64,000 bases of DNA from Austropuccinia psidii (lineage: Eukaryota; Basidiomycota; Pucciniomycetes; Pucciniales; Sphaerophragmiaceae): assembly GCA_023105745.1 (NCBI GenBank), contig JALGQZ010000017.1, positions 1,584,001 through 1,648,000 on the forward strand, written 5' to 3'. The notes below the pieces were generated by a model, which was not told where the DNA came from, did not search any database, and saw only the letters and a program-made list of their open reading frames with translations. Position numbers and translations under genes: made by a program. Positions 1-12,078 of the stretch are shown here, piece after piece; position 1 is the first letter of the stretch; each line of letters opens with the position of its first letter.

Positions 1-475
1 TGATTTTTAGCGTGTTTTTAACTTATGATTATTATTTAATATAATAACTGTTTTTGTTTCACTTGTTGTATTAAATAAATATTATAAGTAAGTTTTCTCT
101 AAAGTTCTATATTTTTTTCTCTAGTATTACTTTTTTTTACGTAGAATTTTTATTCTATAAGAATTATTTCTGCAAAGTGTGTGTTTAATTCTTTTTCTAA
201 ATAATATTTATATTATTTATAAGTGGTTAATATTCATATTTTCCACGTGTAATTGTCTCATTAAGAGCTTTACAGTTCTTATTGTTATAACTGTCAGTGA
301 CTATAACAATAATAGAATAGTTATAATTTATTATAATATTTAAATTTTTCATTATTATATTTTTAAAATAATAATTAAATTCTTTTTTTTATATATAATT
401 ATTTTTAATGATTATATTTAAATTTGTAGTTGTAATATTTCAATATATTATATATTTCTACTGGGGACAATCACA
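1..475 (+). repeat. Left part of the 5' LTR of gypsy element A
   Basis: AT-rich sequence that matches the end of the LTR at 29665-30130 almost base for base (for example the shared stretch around GGCGTGTTTTTAACTTAT). The LTR starts before the window. It is cut at 475 by the CACTA-type transposon and resumes at 21351. No gene is visible here. Confidence 0.9.
473..475. other. Target site duplication, left copy (ACA)
   Basis: ACA precedes the left inverted repeat and recurs after the right one at 21351-21353. The intact LTR copy near 30131 has one ACA between the same flanks (TC before, GTACT after), so the duplication is supported by an empty site. The left flank also differs from that copy by small LTR divergence. 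Confidence 0.75.
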
Positions 476-521
476 CACCAGGGCGAATCTCGTGTCAATC
501 GTCGGCGATTGACTTCACGTC
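476..521 (+). repeat. Left terminal inverted repeat of the CACTA-like element
   Basis: Forty-six bases that match the reverse complement of 21305-21350 with two mismatches (near 491 and 493). It begins CACCAGGGCG. It contains an internal palindrome, GTCAATCGTCGGCGATTGAC (494-513), so each end can itself form a hairpin with a 4-base loop. Confidence 0.9.
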
Positions 522-769
522 AAGCAAACGTCAAGCAGGATAAAAGTCGAGCTCACGTCAAGCAAAAATCAAGCGAACGTCGAGCACACGTCCTACTCTT
601 GTCTTACACCAAATCCTGTGACATCCACCAATATTGGTTCCCCTGTGCCTTCAACTCAGATTCCTCACCACCTGATCATCCCGCAACCGTCCGATGGTTG
701 GTGAAAATTACACAAGACCCGCCTGTTTGCACAAACACACATCAAAGAGGTCCTTCAGCCAGTCTTGAT

Positions 770-1190
770 GTAGGCGGGGGGTTTGACTTCACCAGGTCAT
801 CCATAAAAGGACTCTGCCTGAGCAGGATTGTCGTTTTGCAGGTGACACTGGTAGGGCCCGCCGCACAATACCGCGTGTGCGGGTGCGGGTGCGTGTGCAT
901 TGGCGTGTGCATTGGCGCGTGCAGTGTGCGGGTGCGCAAGGGTTGCTTCCCCTTCCTACATGATGATGGCGCAGCTAGAAATTTTGGCGGGGGGTTTGAC
1001 TTCACCAGGTCGTCCATGAAAGGACTCCGCCTGAGCGGGATTGTCGTTTTGCAGGTGACACTGGTAGAGCTCCCCGCACAATACCGCGTGTGTGTGTGCG
1101 GGTGCGCTTGCGTGTGCATTGGCGTGTGCGGGTGCGCTTGCGTGTGCATTGGCGTGTGCGCAAGGGCCGCTTCCCGTTCCAACATGATGA
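770..1190 (+). repeat. Left subterminal repeats, about 200 bp in two copies
   Basis: Two direct copies (about 774-960 and 986-1190) of a block that starts GGGGGGTTTGACTTCACC, continues through GATTGTCGTTTTGCAGGTG, and ends in short G/T-rich units such as GTGTGCATTGGCGTGTGC. Subterminal repeat arrays are typical of CACTA elements, where they bind the accessory transposition protein. That role is inferred here. The reading frames that cross the block look like low-complexity translations of the repeat. Confidence 0.75.
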
Positions 1191-1419
1191 TGACGCAGTT
1201 AGAAATTTTGGATGCTGTGAAAGGTGAGTGTGTGGGTCATTTGATCATTGAACTTGGCTTATTCACACTGTGCCCAATGTCAAAATAGTAAGTTCTTTGT
1301 GGCAATGTGAAATAATGGGCTTTGCTTGTAACAATGGCATGTCTCTGTCACTAAATTTTGAGGCAGTTATTTCACTAGCAAAATTGCTAATGAATCTGAG
1401 ATATTTGCATTTCTGTAGA

Positions 1420-4400
1420 CTAAATTTCATGAAATAACGGCTTTATCATTACAAGCAGTCCACATGACAGAACTTTGTTATCATACAATCCACAGTTACC
1501 TTCTATTTCTTCTTCAGATATAATCAAGTGTCCATCATCAAGACCAATAGCTTTGTAAATATTGAGATGCGGCCAATCTGGTAAGAAATTCACATCAATC
1601 TTCAAAGTTTTTAAGATCAGAAAGTTATTGTTCAGTATGCTAGGTGGCTCAGAGACTTTAAAAATGCTATTAATAATACCAAATTGTCGTGAGTTGCCCC
1701 TCAGAAAAGATATCACACTGTTGCTGACATTTTTGGATTCAGTTGAAAATATATTGTTCCCAATATTAATGTTTGAAACTGGAAAATACCAAGGTGAGAC
1801 AATCCTTGAAGTGAGATGACTTGTGGATTGCACGGTAGTGTCTAAGCTGATCCAATCAACTATTTCCCTTGTTGCATGAAAATTCTGTAAGTACTCAACC
1901 AGGCAATCATAATTTTCTTGGTCATGGCGGGATGGTTTGTTATATTTATGGTCATTGAACAGGGCAGGTGGCTGTGATTCGAAAAGCTGTTTTATTTCAC
2001 ATGCCACGGAGGGGGATTTCAGGAGAACGGAAAGGTTGGAACATCGACAGATATGTTGAAGTAAGGTTTTATCTATATCATCTATTTAGAGTTGCAAGAA
2101 GTTAATCTTATTCAGTTCAGGTGTTTAATCAATGTGAATATATTGATCTTATTAATTGACGTACATATTTTGTTATTTGTTGGCATTTTTGCAAATACTC
2201 CAATCAAGCGCTCATAACCCCATGTGGCTGAGGCTTGTGCTGGGCCCCAACGTTGGAAGAGTTCGGGAATATGGTCAGCAAAATGATGATTTGGTTTACT
2301 TTTCTGTTTTGGGAACAGGAGTTGATTGGAAAGGCGGAATTTTTTCCAATGTTCAGCAAACGCAGTCGCATCTCCTATTGAAACAGTCCAACTTGTGGCA
2401 ATGTTGATAGCACTAATCAAATGGAATGTATTCTTGGTTAGTTCATTTCCAAGTTCTTCTGACTGACCCATTTGCCTTTGAATGTTGGCGGATTGGTGTA
2501 CATCTAATGACATCTGTTGACTGAGCATTAAAAATGGAATATAGACCTTATATAAGAGAGCCCATTCAGTGGCTTTTAAGCTACCATGAGAGGGGGAACC
2601 CATGTTGCGAGGTACTCTTGTCCATGATGAGGGAATTATTGTCTCAGATATGATTTGTCAGAGATGCTCCAGAGCCTCACCCTTGATCTGGTGATCACTC
2701 AGTGCAGTGATATCCAATTCAGAGGGGATTTCAGAAGTGGGGATGTAATCGGCATCAAATGAAGGAATCTCCGCAGAACCACTAGATGGATGTTCTGTGT
2801 TAGGGGTGGGCATTGGGAAGTAGTTTTTTCGGGTGGAAGTAGTGGGGAGTGGCTCATTTATTATTTTTGCTGCGTCTCTTCTCAGGGAGCGGGCCTCTCT
2901 CAATGTGATTTTATCAAGAGAGCTGTTGGAGGTCATGGAATCTGAGTCTGAACTGTTGGTGTCATTGGATTTCCTGCGGGACCTGAGGTAAATTTTTGAT
3001 TTGGACTCTGGAATGCACAATTTGAAAGTTGCATGATCCTTCAAAATTCCAAGTATTAAATTATGCATTATGTCAAGATTAACCATTCTGGTGGCATCCC
3101 AATACGGAAGGTCTTCTAAAATTGAATATCGCACTCCATACTCAGAGAAAATTGCTTGTCTTTGTTGTGGGGTTGCCCGAAGCCATTTGGCAATGGTTGA
3201 TTTATGATTTTGATATGAGCGTGTGTAGTGAAATTGAGGACCGATTTCATCAATTTGAGCTTTGTGAATGGTGCAAAAATTACAAAAGTGGTTGCCTGAA
3301 TGGGAAATAAATCCAGTAAGCTTGCGCATGGCAACCACATCCGCAATGGCTGTGAGAATGGCAACACGGATAAAGGATCCTGAAGGACCTGTTGAGGTGG
3401 GTGAAAAATGGTAACCTTGCCATAGCTCTTTGAGCTCGTTGATGAGTGGCATTAATAAATAATTCAATTGAAGGGAAGTTGGCTCCTTTGGACCAGGGAT
3501 GATTCCTGCAACATAGACATTCTCTGGCTTCAATCTTTCACTTGGGGGGAGATTAAGACAAATAAGCATGATAGGTCCAATGCTGGCCAACCGGGTGGAC
3601 TTTCCATGTGCATTAAACCAGTCCACATAAATCGAGAAGGCCAATGCACCAGGAATGGACATGAATGGGGGGTCATGGATATTTCTAGTGCCAGTGAAGC
3701 GTCTCCAGACCAATCCATCCCAGACGTCACATTTTGGGGAATCTTTGGGAGTTTGGGATTGTTGATGTTGATGCAGAATGTCCATAATTCCAGCCCGCTG
3801 GAGAAATCTGGCAAGCCAATTTTTGAATGGTTGATAAATGAAATGTTTTGTTGGTATAAATTTTTGCTTCATGTTGGTGGTGTTTTGGGTGTGGGCTTCA
3901 AATGAATAGATGAATTTGCCTAATGATTGTGTGCAAGGGGGATCATGATCATTTGGGTCATTATGGCGTTGACAGTGGGGTTGGTCAGTTGTGACTGATT
4001 CAGTAAGGCCATTAAGAGAGAAACATTGAGGACAACATATATAGTTTTGAATCACTGGCTCCAATTGGAGATGTTCAAATATGGTACTCAGATCTTGAGG
4101 TATATGGAATGCAGGAATGGGGGGACCACCGGAGCTTGAGATGCTGGACTTGATCAGCAGGTTTAGGGCGGGGTTGAGAATGCGTGAAGCCCGGCGGGGT
4201 ATATTATACCTTAATGATAGAATGGCAGATATTATCATTCCAAGGTCTTGTGGAGGAAGGGTTTGACTGCTGCTGTATGGTTTCTGTGCAGTTGAATTGA
4301 GAACCGCTGGAGTTGAGAAAGTGCTTTGGGTCAAACGTGAATAATCAGCTGGGAAGATTTGATCCAATAGAATTTGTGGGCACCCAGATCCTGATGCAGA

Positions 4401-4580
4401 AGTAGGGATGTTTGGAAGAGATTTGGGTGCAATGGTTGATTTGAGCTTTTTAATGTGCTGTTTATATTGGAAAGGTGTGAAGGCAACTCCAGGCCTATCA
4501 CCCTCAGGGGAAGAGTGTGTTTGAGCTGAGCAGTGTTGACACATGCATATACGCATTGAGGAATAGCGGCGGGTTGTCAT
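1420..4580 (-). pseudogene. Tnp2-type (CACTA) transposase, one premature stop
   Basis: DDE transposase expected to cut at the terminal inverted repeats. Exon 1 is 4580-2165 and exon 2 is 2081-1420. The intron (GTACGT...TAG) closes in phase and the two exons total exactly 1,026 codons including the stop. Features match the Tnp2 family: Cys-rich N-terminus (CMCQHC), a first acidic residue in VDWFN (about D320), a second in AIADVVAMRK (about D414) followed by GFISHSGNHFCNFC, and the C-terminal PNHHFADHIPE and WGYERLIG motifs (about E790). A TGA at 2658-2660 (codon 641) interrupts an otherwise continuous frame; CGA to TGA would explain it. The start at 4580 gives the full Cys-rich N-terminus. It is divergent from the + strand gene at 5542. 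Confidence 0.85.
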
Positions 4581-5541
4581 TGTTGCAGAAATTGGGAGTA
4601 CAGTTGGTTTGTGTATAAATATCTATGGCTGATGTGAAAGTGTTTAGGAGTGTTATTAATTGGCAAAAAAATTGAGTGATTCTTTATGAAGGGGGAGATG
4701 ATTTGAGCCAGCTGGGAGTTTTATCCCATTTGTAATGGTGTGTGCGCTGCAGCTGATAGAGTGTAACATGTCTCATCTGGATGGCGGAATTGGTTAGGAG
4801 TTTAATGGGGTAAAATGCCATGCAGCTCAATGCTCATACATATTCTATTTTATTTACACATGGCGATACTGCGGTTTTGACCCTTGAGGGGCGTTGCAAT
4901 AGGGATGTGTCAACATTGATTTGAGGGGATTGAAATTCAAACCATGTACGCTGGCACGCCATCGTACATGGCTTAAACCTTATTACAGACATAACGATAT
5001 AACTCTATTACATAAGGGGTTGGAGTGCAGCTGAAGTCTTGGTATTTGGTTTGAGTGCAGCAGGCTTTTAATCGGTTGGAATGTGATTTGGATTGTCTCG
5101 CCTTTCTTGAAAAGTTGATGTCTCTTTTGTGGGTAAATCCTTCATGAATATACCCCTTTACAGATGTACAATGCTGTGGAATTTCAATGCGTATATTGGC
5201 AGTTTGGATAATTCACAAAATGTGACAATGGGGAGGCGGAAATGTTACCTAATATGATTACTTATGGATGATGGGTCCCCTTTGAGATCAAGGGAATATT
5301 ACATTATATGGTGGTAGGCCGTGCAGGGTGGTTTCCGACCGAAGCAGAGGAGCTCAAGAGGAGGCAGGGAGGATTCTCCTAAAAAGTGGCTTATTGGACT
5401 TTCACGCAACACTTAGTTCCAACTATTCATAGAATTTCTCTATTCTAAATTTGAAAAGATTTCATCTCATATCACTCTATTTTATCATAATACTGAGGTG
5501 TTTTATCTAGTTAAAAATATTACTGTACTTTTTCGGCCCTT
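4581..5541. promoter_or_regulatory. Divergent intergenic region of transposase and + gene
   Basis: About 960 bases without a coding region between two divergently oriented genes, so it must hold both 5' regions. Apart from the near-perfect palindrome at 4942-4971, I see no recognisable element. Promoter function is inferred from position only. Confidence 0.4.
4942..4971. repeat. Dispersed palindrome, copy 1
   Basis: Thirty-base near-perfect palindrome with arms CCATGTACG and CGTACATGG and centre TGGCACGCCA. It is one of six related palindromes inside the transposon. Confidence 0.8.
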
Positions 5542-7603
5542 ATGTCATCTTCCAAGTCACATCAATCCCGTTCAGGTTCTGTTCATGACTCAGATAGTGA
5601 GTCTAGCATAGAATATGTTCAAACACAATCACCATTGAGTCCCAACATTCCTCTCACAACCCCTATTGCATCCTCAATGAATGTATCAGGTCTTAACATT
5701 GATGTGGGAAATCCGAAGGCTCCAACTTCCAGCACTTGGGCGATCCCAAATATTTCTGTCACTCCAATTCCCCCGAATCCCACTAATACACAAATGCATG
5801 TGTCTGAGGGGCCGGAAGGCACACCTCAAATCTCATCAAACGCTAATCCCCAATCAAAATTTCCACGTGAGTTCCTCCTTAACCCCGGTCGGAATCCAGT
5901 CGCATCCCAGGATCCCTTTGGACGAAGTCAACAGCCAACCCTCAATATTCCATCAGGATCTCAGGCTCATGTGGGAAATGAAAGGCGCGTTGATGGCGGG
6001 CGACGAAAAAGACCTTTGGAAAATGTAACTTGGAGCGGTCTGTCGGAGGGAAATCCAGGATTGACGCTTCATCAAAGTAAGTCATTTGAATTTTGGAGTA
6101 TAACATTTTTCACAATTTGATATTTTTGTTTCATGGGTTAGATATGGCACCTAAAGGCAAGTCAGTCCGATCTCAGGAGCCAATTGAAGATCGTGAGGAT
6201 GACCAGTCTTCATTAATGTTTTGATGTGTTAACTGATGATTTGCATGGCAGGGGATGAACTTTATGCGTCTTCACCTCTGGTCCATAAAGAGAAAGTCAC
6301 TGGACGTCATCATCCATATGCCTCCAAACCAAGAACGGGTCATGCCAGTTCATCAAGAGAAAGAATTGTGGATGATGAGGATGAGAACATGTCTCCAGCT
6401 CAAAGTGAAAGAAATGATGAACCAAGGAGGGACGATTTCACGGCGCATGAGCAAGGCACTCAATCAAATAGTGAGTTCACCCATCCTCACCTGGGCCTTG
6501 CCCAGAGTATGCTTGAACAATCCGAGGTCAGACAGCAAAGGAACCAGGCCCGCAAAGCTCACAATGTGGCGAAACGTGCAAGCCAGAAGGAGCAACAAAA
6601 ATGGCTGAAGGCAGAACTTCCAGAGAATGTCCATGGAATGAGATCAGCAGTACACGCACATTGCCTGTTCCTACTCAAAGTTAGGGATAAGGATTTTTCC
6701 TCACTACCAGCACCACCCAGCAGAGAAGAGCGTGAAATTGCAATTCAAGTGGCTGGTCATCTCGGATATGTCCCCGAGGATGTTTTCAATGAGCCATCAA
6801 CACAGGTTCAGTCTCAGGGTTTCCAAAGCTACTGCGAAAATGAGCTCCACAAGCTAGGACTAAAGCGGTTCACTTGGGACTGGGAGAGCTCATGGCAACA
6901 TCCGTTCAATGAGCTGATGTCTATGGTGTTTTACCATACATTCCGTCTTGTACTGGTCAGCGCCGAGTATCATCATTACTGTTGGAACAAGGATCATAAT
7001 AACTATGGGGTCGTGGCGGCTTTAATGGAGCGATATTTCACTTATTTGAAAAGAGAATGGAAGTCTATTCAAAAGGATGCCGAGTATTTGGTTAAAAAGA
7101 AGGAGAATCAAAAGCTCGCGAAGATCCGTCAAAGGGTTAGTTAATGTATCTCTTCTTCATTGTGAGCAAAGACTGATGATGATCTACTTCATTATGTGCA
7201 GACCTGTGAGCGCCGTCGTGAATGGTGTGATACGGCTAATTTTCCCATTCTAGCATCACAATTCAATGACCCTTGAGTATGTTCAGATACTGAGGAGGTA
7301 CTGGAAAATGGCCGTCAAGTTTACCGCAAAGTGGGATTACGCTGGCGCTCCCAGTTATTTAATGAATTGGTATTAAAAATTGATCGAGACATAGAGTTTT
7401 GTAATTGCATTAAAAAAAAGGGTAAAAAAACTATTGATAGATTGCCAGAATTATGATCGACAGATGATGGTGATATTCCGGAAGGCTTATCATTTCAGGT
7501 ATTTGATCAAGATTGGCTCAAAGGCTGTAGTAAGATGCAGACTAGCGCCCTCAAAATACTTGACATGCCAGTTATTAGGCCGAATGGTGATGCTCTGCAA
7601 TAA
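5542..7603 (+). pseudogene. Unknown transposon-borne gene, two in-frame stops
   Basis: Four-exon model: 5542-6076, 6142-6192, 6252-7135 and 7202-7603, with all splice phases consistent (GTAAGT, GTGAGG and GTTAGT donors). Without stops the product would be about 623 residues. Residues 1-180 are Ser/Pro/Asn-rich and probably disordered. The middle is charged and rich in Gln/Lys/Arg, likely helical. The C-terminal third holds HPFNELMSMVFYHTFRLV and RRREWCDTANF, which look like a folded domain. TGA codons at 7274-7276 and 7454-7456 interrupt an otherwise open frame, and CGA to TGA explains both. I recall related proteins next to transposons in rust fungi but cannot name a function. It is divergent from the transposase and convergent with the helicase. 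Confidence 0.65.
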
Positions 7604-7908
7604 CTTAGTAATATAAATGTATAGCACCGTTACAAATTAACATTTTGTGAATTATTTGTGCAGGTGTAATAAAATCTGATTATTATCTCTTAAGGATGCA
7701 ACAACTTGCTAAATATGTTAGAATATAGACAATATGAATTGAAATGTATCACCGTCTCCCTTAGCAATAAAACTCTATTGCTCATTTTCATTGAGGAAAT
7801 ATTGAAGAAGTTCGATCCAGCTCATAGTGTTCATAATTGTGGACCTGTGCCAGAGTCAACAGGGGTTATCAACTTTGTCAATCACAAATTATATAATATC
7901 AGTAAGGC
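7604..7908. other. Space between convergent genes, no gene seen
   Basis: About 300 bases between the last + codon and the end of the helicase. One short open frame (7706-7951 +) overlaps the last exon of the helicase and shows no recognisable motif. I do not call it coding. Confidence 0.4.
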
Positions 7909-10341
7909 TCACGCAGTTAATGATTTTTTCTTTTCTTGGACCTATTGGTGATTGGAATATGGCATTCCCATAAGGAAGGATTTCAGAATAGTAATACAAT
8001 CAAGTGAAAGATGAGCTTGAAAGGTACCTTCCGCATGTTGACCTCAACTGAATGAGGAGTGATATAGTGAATGACCTGTACAGGTTGTTGTTGGCCAATA
8101 CGATGTAGACGATCAACAGCCTGAGCCTCAATGGCTGGGTTCCAATTGGGCTCCTGGAAATGTGGATGTCAGGGTCCAAAAATCAGGGGAGAATTTTGGG
8201 GGGAAACTCACCATTAAATAGACTATATTAGCACAAGTTATATTGAGGCCAGTTCCAGCCGCGGCAATGGATGCAATGAGTACTTCACATTCAGGATTAT
8301 TGAAGAAATTCTCAAGCGCCTTGTCCTGCGCTCGTGGTGTATTTGTTCCATCAATTCGTGCTGAAAGGATAGAGTGATGGGCAAGAGCAATACCAATTCT
8401 ACAATATAAAAAAGTCAGATGGAGTCAATTGGTAATGGATGCATATTAGAATTAACGCACAAATCTAGAAATTGGGTCCATTGGGTATAAACAACCGATT
8501 TGGTTGGACCACACCTTGTTTGTTTGTTCTTCATTAAGCTTTGTAGGAGGTGTGCAATTTTACTACTCATCATGCATGTTTCCACATCCACAATGGTTTG
8601 TGTGATTGTTGGCGAGTTATCCTAAGTGCTCCTGCCCTTGGGGTCTTCCAACTCCGCCTCTGCAATTGTGTTAAGCATGATGTGATGGTTACAACATATT
8701 CGCAGCTTATTAATATTTCTGAAAAACTCTCCTGGTCCTTTGCTTTTGGATGATAGGAATTCTTCATATAATGTGGAATATTCTTGCTGCATGGTTGGGT
8801 TGAGTGGGAGCAGCTCATAATGATGGCTAATAGTGGGGAGGGATTCGAGATGTGTGGTTTTGGTGCGGCGCAAACTTAAATGCCGCAATGCCAAATGCAA
8901 AATATCATTGCAACCTTTTGAAAGACTACTCAGGATGAATGGTGACCAGTTATCTTGATCGGCGCACTGTGGTTGAGTGATGAATGATATTATGCCCAAA
9001 AGGTCATAAATGGTGTTGTGAATAGGTGTGCCCGTTAAGCATATTCGACGGGATGAAAGGAGGCTATTAATGGCACAGTGAGTGGCAGGGTATTGAGAGC
9101 GAATATAGCTATAAGAGGGGGCAAGGGTTATTGGATATAAAAGGTAATTTGAATCATTTAAGATCAGACACTCACTGTGCTTCATCCAGAATTATACAAT
9201 GCCAATTGATTTGAAAAATGATTGATGTAGAGGGATTGGTTTTCTTAAATTCTTGGGTGATAGTATTGTAAGAAGTGATGATGATATCATATTTTAAGAT
9301 GTCGTCTTTGGATAATGAGTGACGAGTGGGACCATGGTAGATTTTGGAATGCAGCGCTCCAGCCTGAGCATGCTTGGATATTTCTGATTGCCAGTTGGTA
9401 ATTAAGCAAGGGGGGCAGATGATCATGGTGGGCGTGGAGCGATGGGGGTTTGCAATCATCCGCTCCTTGGAGGTACCAATTAGAGCAATGGCCTGAATGG
9501 TTTTACCTAATCCCATATCATCCGCGAGCAGTCCTCCAAGAGGGGTATTTGTCGAAAGGGATTCAAATGAGCTAACGACCTTGTTTGTAATGATGTGCCT
9601 GGCATTGAAAGTGGATCCTGGGGGTGAGGTGGCCCAAAGGTTACGGGCTGATTGGCCATTGGGGATTTCTCGATCCCAGAGAAACGCTAGTCCAGTCTTT
9701 TGATGAGGGAGGAGGGGGGTTTGAATAATGGCATGGGGCGGGGTCATCATGGGGAGGTCTGATCCACTGGGTAATTGTATCAGTTTTTGCTTGGAAATCA
9801 ATGATGAAACAGCAGGATATGAAGCAGGCGTCGAGTTTGAAGCGGGAAATGTCGGAGTAAAGAGTTGACATTGACAATGAGTAGTACAGTCATATTCTTT
9901 GGGCATTTTAAGCTTGAAATCTTGTGTTCAAAAGCTTTCCATTATGAAGAGAATGTTTGGATACCATGTGAAGAACATCAATGCTAGATTGGGTTTCTGA
10001 GATGAGGAGGGATCATTTGCATCAGTCATAAATACTCCCTCAACGAATAATATTTGAGTAGGATTGGATTGGCAATTTTCAATCCATGCCCCACCAGGAC
10101 CACAGTGCATGAAAGTTTTTGGTGCCCCAAGGAATGGTATCAACGTTTTGGAAAGGGTTGCAGGTAGAGAGCCAATAGCATGCTGGTGATTGGGGAGATA
10201 TACAAATATGTTGTGTTGATTGTGCCATAGGATAATCCAAGAAGCTAAGTGGGAATTCTCAGGCTTTAAGGTTATATCACTATTTATTTGAATACGAATA
10301 TTAATCATCCCAATGCAAAGTGGTTGTGAAGGGGTTGACAT
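7909..10341 (-). pseudogene. SNF2-family helicase/chromatin remodeler, two premature stops
   Basis: ATP-dependent DNA translocase of the SWI2/SNF2 family, expected in the nucleus. Five exons (10341-9176, 9108-8461, 8398-8212, 8153-8028, 7941-7909) total exactly 720 codons. Motif I is DDMGLGKT (Lys about 279). Motif II, DEAH (about 386-389), has its His codon split across intron 1. Motif III is LTGTPIHN. The helicase C domain has GTNTPRAQDKALENFF, AAGTGLN and motif VI QAVDRLHRIGQ (about 678-688). No RING insertion is seen, unlike Rad5/Rad16. A TGA at 9928-9930 (codon 138) and a TAG at 8622-8624 (codon 551) lie within a continuous frame; CGA to TGA and CAG to TAG explain them. All ATPase motifs are intact, so the decay looks recent. 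Confidence 0.9.
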
Positions 10342-10706
10342 GATGGCTATGTTAAATTAGTTGGGGACAGTTGGAAATTATATGATCGGGAAGGGTTAGC
10401 TAAAGGGAATGAAGAGGAATAAGCGTAGGTGGGGAACTTATATGAGTGGCAGCAACAGGCCAAAAGGGGGATGGCCTGTGGTTACGTGCATGGTCTTGAT
10501 GGGGATGGGCCTCTTGGGCTCATAATTTTCATATCCGATTTGGGGCATATATCAAGGCAAGGTGGCCAAAATGTGGGTGCACCGATATGACTGCTGCATC
10601 TGCAGCAAGGTACAAAACCCTTGGTGGAACAAGGTTGACATTAGCATATCCGAAATTGGGTGGGTTGTAGCAACTTATTGTGGAGGGCATATCAGAGGCA
10701 TGCAGT

Positions 10707-10734
10707 CATGTTCGCTGGTGTGACAGCGAACATG
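10707..10734. repeat. Dispersed palindrome, copy 2
   Basis: CATGTTCGCTG and CAGCGAACATG flank a 6-base centre. Arms are perfectly complementary. This is the TTCG/CGAA variant of the family. Confidence 0.8.
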
Positions 10735-10847
10735 GATGCATATATATCTTCCCCAGGTTAATTGTAGCACAGGGACCTACTGGGCAATGTTGGCCGTTTC
10801 AAAGGGCAATCTCACTGTGGGGATGTTTTTGTGTGGGCGGGTGAGAT

Positions 10848-10873
10848 ATGTTCGGTGGCGTGCCACCGAACAT
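10848..10873. repeat. Dispersed palindrome, copy 3
   Basis: ATGTTCGGTGGC and GCCACCGAACAT around a GT centre, which makes a near-perfect 26-base palindrome 113 bases after copy 2. Confidence 0.8.
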
Positions 10874-12078
10874 GACTTTGGTTTTGCGTGAAGTTTTTTG
10901 ATGACTGATTCCAACTAGGCTTCAGGGGGGGAAGTGTGGCATGATCAAACGGGGCACCAACCGTGAGGCATTATCCACATCTACATTCACCCCTATTGCG
11001 TTTGAGGAGGCTACTATTCCCCAGAGATTGGGATCACGGTCTTTGCCTCACGCGTGAACAAAACTCCGGAGAAAGAGGCCACCCACCCAAGGGAATTTCT
11101 GGCTGCAAGCCAGGTGCCACAACTTGCGCGGGGCATGTGAGAACGTGAAGAAAATAACCCGCGGTGGGAGATACCCACGCAAACATAACCAGCCTCAGCA
11201 ATCATAGGCTGGGATTATTCTGATGTGGATGAGGCTGAAGCAAATCCACACTGATTGGCCTCAGGTTTCCACGCGCGAGCAGGTGAGCGTCTGCAGTCAA
11301 GCTGACCACCCGACCAAGACACTAGCCGGTCGGAACACTGGCAGTAAAATGTCTTCCAGGCGTGTGAAAGTTGCCTGTGTATGACCCGTTGGGGGGTGCC
11401 TATGAAAGCGTGTGGCTGCCCGACAATGAGCACGCGCAATGAACAAGCAGGGCCAGTCATTGTTGGCCCCGACAATGGCACCGGAGTGAATCCACTGTTT
11501 GTGTATTACCCAAATAATAAGTCATCCCATTATGACCCACTTTCATTAACTCGGATTACACCCGCGTCTATGCCATTGTTAGGCAGAGCTCTCCAAAAAG
11601 GTGCACCAAGGGATGCAGTTGAGATATATGACTCAATGGCTTGACGTGATTTTCATGTTACATTGCTGAACAGCTTTTGCTCTGCCCTGAAGCATACTTT
11701 TACAAAGGTGTACTGCGTACTACAGTGTTGGCTGTACAGATTAGGAAGTTGTAATACTACTTGAGCCTGCATGCATATACCGAATGTGCATGCACCTCCA
11801 GATCGTTTGCATATACGTAGCTCATGAGCCAAATGCTCAGCATTGTGTTTCACCTGATTTGCACATGCAAGCTGAGCATTTCATGGTCCAAAGCACCTTG
11901 TGGAAGTGTTCAGTAAAGCCATGGTCAGGACCATTTTTGCAATAGTTCATTGGAAGGCTCAGTTCAGAGCACTTCACCAAAGCGTGTGAAATGCTGCACC
12001 TGGCTGAAATGTCACCCGATGCTGTGCCAAATACTTAGATTGTGGGCATACAAAGACGACTGAGCAATGGCTCAGCAT

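Larger units (their letters stand above)
10342..12078. other. Noncoding stretch with two palindromes
   Basis: No open frame here has recognisable features. The stretch contains two palindromes (10707-10734, 10848-10873). Its right half, from about 10960, is more GC-rich and leads into the tandem duplication upstream of the Zn2Cys6-type gene. The left part may include the helicase promoter. Confidence 0.5.

Noticed and set aside
509..1288. 259-codon open frame near the left transposon end
   Set aside because: It reads through duplicated G/T-rich subterminal repeats (VCVCG-type low complexity) and the opposite strand is also open, so it is a repeat artefact.
1420..4580. KDZ-class transposase
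   Set aside because: TET/JBP linkage suggests KDZ, but the motifs (VDWFN, GFISHSGNHFCNFC, PNHHFADHIPE, WGYERLIG), the CACC ends and the 3-bp duplication fit the Tnp2/CACTA type.
11014..11853. Several 60-90-codon open frames between helicase and Zn2Cys6-type gene
   Set aside because: Both strands are open over the same GC-richer DNA and none shows composition, motif or splice support for coding.
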